Origin: Lonicera japonica
Taxonomy: Eukaryota > Streptophyta > Magnoliopsida > Dipsacales > Caprifoliaceae
Length of the DNA stretch: 64,000 nt
Assembly: GCA_021464415.1 (NCBI GenBank)
Contig: CM038467.1
Location: 28,389,248-28,453,247 of the forward strand
Reading direction: 5' to 3'
Part shown: one piece after another, positions 55,392-64,000 of the stretch
Layout: every line of letters starts with the position of its first letter
How positions within the stretch are numbered: the stretch's first letter is position 1
Notes under the pieces: generated by a model
Seen by the model: only the letters and a program-made list of their open reading frames with translations
Told to the model about the DNA's origin: nothing
The model's database searches: none
Program-made: the position numbers and the translations under genes

Positions 55392-56843
55392 TGTCGACCT
55401 TAAAGTCAATTAATTTTATTTTGATAATTATAACAAGTTAATAGAGTGTTATTTAACTCGGTTGTTCCAATGATGATAGCCACCTTAACCGATACATCTT
55501 CCAATCAAGTGTAAACTTCAAACCGAAATAGACAAACTCTCATACAAGCTTTACAAATGCTTCTACTCATAAAAAACAAACTCAAATGATCTACATGTGC
55601 TATACAATACCAAGAAAGGAACAAAGATCATCTCCATATGTTCTACAAAGGATTCAAACCAAGAAATGGTCAACAACATCAATCAAGTGAAGATATGCCA
55701 AGAAAATCAAGCATCTCGAAGACTCGAAGTATCTTTAAATTGAGTGAGTGCTTAGATTTTATGTAAAAGATATCATTAATCATTTATATAGTTCATGAAA
55801 TGATTTAACCATGTCAAGATTGATCAAAACTAGTTTTATTCTTGAAAACATATTTTTACCGAAAACTAGTCATCTTGGAAAATTCACTATAAATTCATAT
55901 GAATAAATTTTGATACAAAAACTATTTTAAAAGTCTTAGAAAACTATTTTTGACATTCTCCAAGCATTAAAATCGATTTCGGAGTCAAAATGCAAAAGTT
56001 GAAAAAATGCACACAAAGCCCCCAAACCAGTGCCATGTAGTCGACTACATGGAACTGAGGGAGTCGACTTCCCCATGTAGTCGACTACATGGTTACTCAG
56101 TGAGTCGACTTCATGAGCAAATATAGCCGTTGGAACTTTTTCTAAAGTGCACTTTTGCCCCATTAATTTATTTATCCACCACAAACGGCTACAAACTTTT
56201 GCTACATATATATATGAGTTCTAAGACTCATTTTTAACTACTTGAATGATCATACAAACCCATATTTCATATATTCAAATTATTCAAGTTTGAAAGCTAA
56301 GGCATTGATCAATCTTTTCATTCTTTGAGCTTATATTCATTGATCAATTTTGATATCTCTTAGTGTGAGATTCATTTGTAATTTGTTATACACAAGAGTT
56401 ATTGTACATTGGTATTAGTCACCAAAACTTGTTCAAATCAAATTGTGAGAGGTGTATCTCATAGAATTAGGAAGAGGGATTTCTTGTGAGAGTATTGAAG
56501 GTGTTTTCAATACTTGTGAGAGTGTGTGATAAGTATACACTTGTAGAGGTTTGATCTTCACCCGGAAGGAGATCGGTTATAGTGAAATTTCTCAGGGAAC
56601 TAACCGAGCGCGGAGTAGGGGGAACAAGCCGAACCGTGTGGACAAAAAATCTTCGACTTTGATCGGTTCTATCTTTCTATCTCTTGCTCTATTATATTGT
56701 GCTATTTGTTCATTGTGCTTGGAATTATCTTTGTTATTGATTGCTTGATAAATATAGACATAATATTTTCAAATTGACTTTAAAAATACGATTAAGTTTT
56801 AAAATCCCTATTCACCTCCCTATAGGGTATTTTCCGACTTACA
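55392..56843 (+). repeat. Copia-type 5' LTR
   Basis: 1452 bp, starts TGTCGACC and ends CTTACA, followed by an iMet primer-binding site. No second LTR is in the window. Near 56033 and 56073 it holds two perfect 20-bp palindromes 40 bp apart. Confidence 0.8.
56033..56092. repeat. Two 20-bp palindromes in the Copia LTR
   Basis: CCATGTAGTCGACTACATGG at 56033-56052 and 56073-56092, with isolated GAGTCGACTT cores between and after them. Confidence 0.95.
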
Positions 56844-56899
56844 ATTGGTATCAGAGGTTGTACTATTGTTTTGATTTAACAATCTTAGAGTTTACGATC

Positions 56900-57473
56900 A
56901 TGTCTATTTATTAAAGAACCGGAATCAACGAAGGTTCTTCCACCACTAGACCGCCTCTATTTGATGGCAAAAATTATAATTATTGAAAAAGTCGTATCTG
57001 TACTTTTCTTTAAGCTAGTGATTTTGAACAATGGAAAGTTACACTTATTGGACCCTATGAAATTACCAAAACCGATGAAAAAGGGAAAGTTACTCCTAAA
57101 TCTATTTCCGAATATGATGAGAATGATATTAGGAAAATCCAATTTAATGCTAAAGCCTTGAATGCCCTACATTGTGCATTGACTATAGATGAATACAACA
57201 AAATTTCTAGTTGTAAAACCGCCAAAGAAATTTGGGATAAATTAGAAGTTACTTATGAAGGAACCTCACAAGTTAAGGATGATAATATTAATATGCTTGT
57301 TTATGATTATGAACTTTTTAAAATGGAGCCTAATGAATCACTTGCCTCTATGTATATTAGGTTCTCTATTATTACTAATGCTTTAGATCTTCTTGGAAAG
57401 GAATATTCAAATGAAGAGAAGATTCAAAAATTCTTAGAATACTTCCCAAGAAGTGGAGACCTAAAGTAACGGC
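56900..57473 (+). pseudogene. Copia gag (truncated)
   Basis: The frame from ATG 56900 shows PPLFDGKNYNY, DFEQWKVTLIGPYE, AKEIWDKLEVTYEGTSQVK and NESLASMYIRFSIITNAL, typical of the UBN2 gag of Copia elements. TAA, TGA (where tryptophan is usual) and TAA interrupt the first 40 codons. The frame is cut at 57473 by the Athila insertion, before the zinc knuckle. Confidence 0.88.
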
Positions 57474-59130
57474 TGATAAATGCATAATATTGTCATGCAT
57501 AAGCTCTTTCTCGGAGTCGCATGTCGCGTTTGTTGCTTTAATTCTGCCTAATTATCCACTTATCTCGAGATTAGTGTCTTGGTGAGTTTTGTATCTAACA
57601 TCGTCCCGCTAGGTATGCTTTTATTGTGTTTCTATGTGTTTATAGGCATAGGATGCAATGGCCTTCGAATGATTGATCAAGCGCTAGTGAAAAGCTCGCA
57701 AAATGCTGATATGAGGAATTTCTCAGAAGCATGATCGATCATGGGTTAACCATGATCGATCATGGTACAAACTGGCATTCAGGCAGAAGACCCCATGATC
57801 GATCATGGGTTGGCCATGATCGATCATGGCCCTGGCAACTTGGCCATTTCACACCCAAAATGGGCTATTTTAGTGGTTCAAGCTATTTTAGATGTTTAGT
57901 TAGATATTTTTCTACCTTTTAATATATATTATTTCTTTTACCTTAAAGTAGATATATTATCTAGTTTTAAACACACTGGGAGTTCTAGAGAGAGGGGAGA
58001 GCTCACTTGTTGATTGTTCTTCATTTCTCCATTGTAAGTGCTTAATTTGTAAGAATGATTTCTTCTTCTATGATATTTGTTCTTGCATCTATTATGGAGT
58101 AGTCTATTACTAAGGTTACGGAGGTTGATTGTGATATGATTTTTGGTGATTAATGGCTCAATCCATATTTAAAGTTTGATAAATATTTGTGAATCTTCTT
58201 CTTCTTCATCATATCTTCCATTATTTCAAGCTTTCTAGGTATTTTCATATTAAGTTAAGACTTTATATGCCTTGTATATTTAGTTCTTGGTTGTTAATGA
58301 GCATACAACATATTCATATGGTTCTAAAAAGCTTGTAGTCCCTTTCCCCCATCCATGGAGTTTTTCCCTCTTCATAGAAATTATGAATAGTTCTTAAAAC
58401 TCCATAGATGGATTTTAAATTTGTTTAGCTTATCTTTGATTCATTTATTGATATATTGAGTGCTTCTTACACTTTATGTGATACTTAGACTCTTTATTTT
58501 CTACCATATGTGATAAATGATGAGTTGACTAATTTATCCCATAAACCTTATTCCGTTTCGTTGTTAGGATTCACTTTATAATTTTCATTCTTTAAATCAT
58601 GAGATTACTACACTTGCTTTATGTTAAATCTTTTAATGATGAGTTTGTCATATCTATCTCGGATTAGCTTCATCGGGAATGGGTTGCCTTGCTTCACACC
58701 CGTAGCTAAGAGGTAGGAATGATAACCCGTCTTTGGTGGAATGTCGTTTGTCTCTTTCTCGATATAGCTTCAACTCGGGAATGAGTCGCCTAGCGTCGCA
58801 CCCTTTGCTATTGAGAGATACACCAACATTCACCATATATCGAGAAATCTTGTGTTGTAATCTTTGTGTGAGCTAGTGATCACCGTCTCTTTAATCGTAA
58901 CTAACCTCCACCTACCTTAGTGCTTTCTTATTAATTTTCACAACTGTTTTACATTTCCGTTGTTCTACAACCATTTCATCTTACAAGAATCAGAAAACAC
59001 TTTAATCCGTAATCCATTCCATCCCTTTTCACTTATCCCTGTGGTTCGACACTCGGACTTCCGAGACTATATTACAACTTGACGTGCCTGCACTTGGGCT
59101 CTATCGCAACGCGCTATTTTAGCGGCGTCA
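57474..59130 (+). repeat. Athila-type 5' LTR
   Basis: 1657 bp, starts TGATAAATGC and ends GCGGCGTCA. The reverse-complement solo copy at 37378-38997 confirms both boundaries. The 5 bases before it are ACGGC, the expected target duplicate. It contains four ATCGAT-centred palindromes at 57729-57829. Confidence 0.92.
57729..57829. repeat. Four 16-bp palindromes in the Athila LTR
   Basis: CCATGATCGATCATGG at 57750-57765, 57793-57808 and 57814-57829, and a one-base variant at 57729-57744. The solo LTR has three at 38664-38745. Confidence 0.95.
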
Positions 59131-59136
59131 AGTTTT

Positions 59137-59154
59137 TGGCGCCGTTGCCGGGGA
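59137..59154 (+). other. Athila primer-binding site (tRNA-Asp)
   Basis: TGGCGCCGTTGCCGGGGA, complementary to the plant tRNA-Asp 3' end, six bases after the LTR. Confidence 0.9.
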
Positions 59155-59295
59155 TAAGGCAAAAGGCGAATTTCGGGTTTTGTACAAAACCATTATGTAA
59201 GTATTTCTCTCAATTTAATTAATTTATTTTTCTCCCTTATTTTTGTTTGATTTTGTAGAATTCCCGAGGAGCGATTCGAATCGTTGTCCAAGCCC

Positions 59296-60697
59296 ATGCA
59301 AGGGCAACTGTTCGTGGACATTCGAATAAGCCCTCCTCATTCGCCAAGAATAAGCCCTCCTCCTTCACCAAGAATGGCAAACCAAGGAAGGGCTGCAGAT
59401 CACGAAAGTGATAATGAAGGGGAAGGTGCCAACAATGTTCCTCCTGTTAGGACCATGAGAGACTACCTTCAACCGCCTCGGGCAACTTCAAACTCATGCA
59501 TCGTGCTTCCTGCTGGCCAAGCCGGAGCGTTCTCTTTCAAACCGGGTATGCTTCAACATATCCCTTCTTTTCATGGTATGGAGTCGGAAAACCCATACTT
59601 GCATTTGAAAGACTTTGAAGAAGTCTGCTCCACATTTCGTGAGGCAAATGTTAACGAGGATGTCATGCGTTTAAAACTCTTTCCTTTCTCCCTAAAAGAC
59701 AAAGGAAAAATTTGGTTAAATGCTCAAAGACCGCAATCAATTCGGTCTTGGCAAGAGCTTCAAGCGGAATTTCTAAAAAAAATTCTTCCCCGTTCATAGA
59801 ACCAATGCTTTAAGAAGGGCGATATCAAATTTTTCACCAAAAGAACATGAAAGCTTTTATAAATGTTGGGATAGATACAAGGACCTTCTAAACGCATGCC
59901 CTCACCATGGTCACGAAACGTGGAGCCTTGTTAGTTTTTTCTATGAATCTCTCACCCCTGAGATGCGTACGTTTGTTGAGACCATGTGTAATGGTCAATT
60001 CTTGAGTAAGAATCCCGAGGAGGCTTTATTGTATTTTGATGAATTAGCGGAAGGTGCTCAAAATTGGAACACCTATTCCGAGGAACCCAAAGCCAAAACT
60101 CTAGGAAGGGGTGGGTTGTACCAAGTGTCCAATGAGGATGACATGGGGGCAAGGTTATTCCAATTGTCTAAGAAGGTAGAGGCAATGGAAGCAAGTAAGC
60201 TTAAGGAGGTCAATGTAGTATCCTCGAGTCAGTTGTGTGTCATTTGCGAAAATTCAGGACACACTACCGAGGATTGTCCTACCATTCCTGCTTTTCGGGA
60301 AGTTCTCAAAAATCCCGCCCAAGTCAATGCTTTGCACCAGTACAACCAAAATAGCAACCAAAATCGTAACCAAAATGATCCTTACTCTCAAAGGTACAAT
60401 GAGGGATGGAAGAATCACCCCAATTTCAGTTGGGGAGGAAATCAAAGTCAGAACCACAACCAATATCATCAGAACCAAAGGCAACAACAACCTCAAAACT
60501 CTTTTGTTCCACCTCAAAATCAAAACCCCAACCAAAACTTGGAAGCTTTGTTGAGGTCATTTGTGGACAAAACGGATCGTGATGTAGGTGAGTTAAAAAC
60601 TCAAATGTCTAAACTCACCACCGCCCTAGCTACTCAAGAGAAGGGAAAATTCCCCTCTCAACCTTTAGTTAATCCTAGAGGCAAGTTCAAGTCATAG
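59296..60697 (+). pseudogene. Athila gag with a frameshift
   Basis: The first part (59296-59799) holds the capsid-type RLKLFPFSLKDKGKIWLN segment and stops soon after an eight-A run at 59775-59782. Homology continues in the next frame (ETMCNGQFLSKNPEEALLYF and so on), so one base is extra in the A run. Later come a CCHC zinc knuckle (CVICENSGHTTEDC), an Asn/Gln-rich tract and a short coiled coil. A second phase change near 60690 leads into pol. Gag packages the element RNA in virus-like particles. The A-run change could be an assembly error. Confidence 0.88.
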
Positions 60698-60698
60698 A

Positions 60699-63600
60699 GG
60701 GAGGAGAGTCTAGCACCAAGATAGAAGAACTCAAATCTATCACGATCCTGAGAAGTGGAAAGGAGGTAGACAAGACTATTGTTCCTAAAACCCCCAAGGT
60801 GGCGGACATAGTTAAATCTACTAGTGTTGAGGAGTCGGAGGTTGAAAAAGTTGTGAGTGAAGAAAAGAAGAGAGAGGAAGAGAGACAAGGGAAGGAGGAT
60901 CTTGAAAAGATCAAAAATGGGATCAAAGTCCCATTTCCGGAGAGATTGAACCAACCATCCAAATCTAACACCGAGATATTGGATGTCTTTAGGCAAGTGA
61001 AAATCAACATTCCATTGCTTGACGCGGTCAAGCAAATACCTTCGTACGCTAAGTTCCTCAAGGACTTATGTACTACCAAACGAAGGTTGAATGTCAAGAA
61101 AAAGGCCTTTATGGCGGAGCAAGTGAGCTCCCTCATGCAAGGCACGAGAGCCCCCAAGTTCAAAGACCCCGGTTGTCCCACAATTTCGTGTATCATAAGA
61201 AACTGTAGGATCAAGAATGCATTATTAGATTTGGGAGCAAGTGTGAATGTGCTCCCATACTCGGTATATCAACAATTGGGGTTGGGTGAGTTGAAACCCA
61301 CGAGGGTTACTATTCAATTAGCGGATCGATCCGTTAAGATCCCAAGAGGGATAGTCGAGGATGTGCTTGTCCAAGTCGACAAGTTTTATTTTCCGGTTGA
61401 TTTCATCATCCTCGACATGCAACCTGTGTCAAATCCCGCCAATGAGATTCCGGTCATTCTCGGACGACCATTTCTTGCTACTTCTAATGCCATAATAAAT
61501 TGCAAGAATGGAATCGTGAAGTTAACATTTGGCAACATGACTCTAGAGCTAAACGTGTTCTCTTTGAGCAATCAAAGAGATGACGATGATAATGAGGAAA
61601 ATGAACACGTGAACATGATAGAGTCATGTATCCAAGACCACTTTGTGGCAAATTTTGAATCGGAGTCAACGGAAGGTTATCTAACCACTTCCGATGAACC
61701 CGAGGATTGTATGCAAGTGTTTTCTTTGTCTGACAAACAGGTTGAATTCTCGGAGAAAGAAGAAAACACACAATCTCCCACCAAAAAGCTTGATGGAAAA
61801 ATGGATCTCAAGCTATTGCCGAGCAATTTGAAGTATGCCTTCTTGGGAGCTTCAGATACTTTCCCTGTTATCATCTCATCCGAGCTTTCGGATGACCAAG
61901 AAGGAAGGTTAGTTCATTTGCTTGGTAAATACAAAAAAGCTTTTGGGTGGACTCTGGCCGACCTCCAAGGCATAAGCCCTTTGATTTGTACACATAAAAT
62001 TCACTTGGAGGATGGGGCAAAAACATCGAGACAATTTCAACGCCGGTTGAATCCTAACATGCAAGAAGTGGTTAGGAACGAGGTGTTAAAATTGTTGGAT
62101 GCAAAGATCATCTATCCAATCTCGGATAGTAAATGGGTTAGTCCAACTCAAGTGGTACCGAAAAAATCAGGTCTTACGGTAGTCAAGAACGAATCAAACG
62201 AATTGATTCCGCAAAGAGTCACTACCGGGTGGCGAATGTGTATTGACTACCGTAAACTCAATGAGGCAACTCGTAAAGATCATTTCCCACTCCCCTTTTT
62301 GGACCAAACTCTAGAGAGGGTAGCGGGCCATGAATATTACTCGTTCCTCGATGGTTTTTCCGGGTATAATCAAATTGAGATTGACCTAGATGATCAAGAA
62401 AAAACCACCTTTACATGTCCTTTTGGCACCTTCGCTTATCGGATAATGCCCTTTGGTCTATGTAATGCACCGGCCACTTTCCAACGGTGCATGCTAAGTA
62501 TTTTTAGTGATATGGTGGAAAGGACTTTGGAAGTTTTTATGGAAGACTTTACCGTCTATGGTAAGTCATTCGACAATTGCTTGACTAACCTGGAACAGGT
62601 TTTGGGAAGATGCGTGGAAATACAATTGGTGTTGAATTGGGAAAAGTGCCATTTTATGGTTACCAAGGGAATTGTTTTGGGGCACATCATTTCGTCTGAA
62701 GGAATTGAAGTGGATAAAGCTAAAATCGATTTGATTGCTAAACTTCCTACGCCCAAGAATGTCAAAGATGTCCGATCATTTCTAGGACATGCTGGGTTTT
62801 ATAGAAGGTTTATCAAAAACTTCAGTTCCATTTTCAAGCCAATGTGCAATCTGCTTCTCAAGGACGCACCGTTTGAGTGGAACGCCAAGTGCGAGGAAGC
62901 TTTCGTCTCTCTGAAGCATATGCTCACCACTGCACCGATTATGCAAGCACCGGATTGGAGCTTGCCATTCGAGCTCATGTGCGACGCAAGTGACTACGCG
63001 GTGGGAGCGGTTCTTGGTCAAAGGAAAGACAAGAAACCGGGTGTGATATACTATGCAAGTAGGACTTTGAATGATGCGCAAATGAATTACACCACGACAG
63101 AGAAAGAGCTCCTAGCAATTATCTTCGCACTAGACAAGTTTCGATCCTATTTGATAGGATCGCCAATTATGATTTTCACGGATCATGCGGCGTTGAAGTA
63201 CCTATTCACAAAGAAAGATGCCAAGCCGCGACTTTTAAGGTGGATACTCCTATTGCAAGAATTCTATTTGAGCATCAAGGACAAAAAGGGAGTCGAGAAT
63301 GTGGTGACCGATCATCTGTCTCGACTCACTTTTACGAACAACATTGAAGAAAGTCCGATCCAAGATTCGTTTCCGGACGAGCAATTATTGGCAATCTCAA
63401 CGCTCCCATGGTATGCAGACATAGTAAATTATCTTGTAACTGACAAGATACCAAAGTCATGGGGCGCACAAGATAGAAAAAGGTTTTTGAGCGAAATGGG
63501 TCGCTTCTATTGGGATGAACCGTACCTGTTTAAGTATTGTGCCGATCAGATTATCCGGAGGTGCATCCCGGAGGAAGAAGTGGAGAGAGCTCTATCCTTC

Positions 63601-64000
63601 TGTCATAATGAGGCTTGCGGAGGACACTTTTCGGCAAAGAAGACCGCCGCGAAGATTTTGCAAAGCGGATTATACTGGCCGTCGCTGTTTAAGGATGCAC
63701 AACGCTTTTGCAAGGCATGCCAAAGATGCCAAATGCTTGGAGGGATCTCTAAAAGGAACATGATGCCACTAAATCCCATCTTGATGATTGAAATCTTCGA
63801 TTGCTGGGGCATCGACTTCATGGGACCTTTCCCATCATCCTACGGTAATCTTTACATTTTAGTTGCCGTAGATTACGTTTCAAAATGGTAGAAGCCCAAG
63901 CGTGCAAGAAAAATGATCACAAAGTGGTGATCCGATTTCTGAAAGAACACATTCTTGCACGTTTTGGTACTCCCAAGGCAATAATAAGCGATGGCGGTAC
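60699..64000 (+). pseudogene. Athila pol: protease, RT, RNase H, integrase
   Basis: After the conserved TILRSGK entry, the protease has ALLDLGASVNVLP (about 61220-61260). Reverse transcriptase has MCIDYRKLNEAT, FLDGFSGYNQI and PFGLCNAPATFQRCM. The active-site box reads FMED where the family has FMDD (about 62536-62550). RNase H runs from LMCDASDYAVGAVL to DHLSRL. Integrase shows the HHCC zinc domain (CHNEACGGHF, then CKACQRCQ) and the first catalytic aspartate in IDFMGPF. The frame stops at 63889-63891, but homology continues in another frame to the window edge, so one base is missing near 63888. The long open frame (over 1000 codons) suggests a young copy with few lesions. Confidence 0.9.

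Larger units (their letters stand above)
55392..57473 (+). mobile_element. Ty1/copia element, 5' part, interrupted by an Athila element
   Basis: LTR, primer-binding site (ATTGGTATCAGAGG at 56844) and the first 190 codons of gag are present. At 57474 the Athila LTR begins in the middle of gag, so the rest of this element should resume beyond the right edge of the window. Confidence 0.85.
57474..64000 (+). mobile_element. Athila-type Ty3/gypsy retrotransposon (cut by window edge)
   Basis: LTR, tRNA-Asp primer-binding site, gag, protease, reverse transcriptase, RNase H and integrase follow in gypsy order. Long LTRs, the Asp primer and gag/pol motifs match the Athila lineage, which often has an envelope-like ORF further on. 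Three single-base frame changes and a changed RT active site suggest a defective copy. The 3' half of integrase, any extra ORF and the 3' LTR lie outside the window. Confidence 0.92.

Noticed and set aside
60699..63891. Programmed ribosomal frameshift between Athila gag and pol
   Set aside because: The phase is shifted once at the A run and shifted back near 60690, which fits two independent indels better than a regulated frameshift.

Overview
The window is plant nuclear DNA, AT-rich and crowded with transposable elements, with one 100-base assembly gap (47059-47158). A TIR-NBS-LRR (TNL) resistance-type gene with a TIR domain and a C-JID tail points to a eudicot, because this class is essentially missing from grasses. 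I cannot name the species; an asterid is only a guess.

Left part (1-19 kb). A 1.5-kb repeat block carrying a TRIM element is followed by a young, structurally complete, non-autonomous LTR element (2392-6681, 826-bp LTRs, GTTGT target duplications, read on the minus strand). It has no gag or pol. On the opposite strand it carries an intact 269-codon LOB-domain (LBD/AS2-like) transcription-factor gene. This is the most unusual object in the window. After it come tandem repeats, a broken LINE-type RNase H, AT-rich DNA, and a degenerate Copia element (12619-17685, minus strand, ATTGT target duplications).

Middle (18.8-42.5 kb). A TNL gene in six exons (19150-31469) can be joined into 1212 codons with all splice sites present. 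Its only visible coding lesion is a TAG at codon 159, just after the TIR domain. Intron 1 is about 8 kb and full of MITE and foldback DNA. Upstream are 90-100-bp tandem repeats with W-box cores. Downstream lies a second TNL that is only a relic (33.6-33.9 and 39.4-40.3 kb), opened by about 5.5 kb of insertions: a SINE, a foldback element, a second copy of the 1.5-kb block with its TRIM, and an Athila-type solo LTR with CTAGA target duplications. Next come a nitrate/peptide-transporter (NPF) pseudogene fragment and a copy of the region upstream of the TNL with no TNL behind it. Together these are the remains of a tandem TNL cluster.

Right part (42.5-64 kb). There is an array of about eight imperfect hairpins (43052-43373), a fragment resembling a plant En/Spm-type transposase, a decayed Ty3/gypsy protease region, DNA of organelle-like character, and a C2H2 zinc-finger/EAR-repressor pseudogene split by a SINE (52573-53598, minus). 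The end is a nested stack: LINE RNase H remnant, then a Copia element inserted into it, then an Athila-type Ty3/gypsy element (from 57474) inserted into the Copia gag. The Athila element runs off the end of the window. The LTRs of the last two elements both carry tandem palindromes.

Only the LBD gene looks intact as a cellular-type protein gene. The TNL could still yield a TIR-only product. Everything else is transposon coding sequence or decayed genes.
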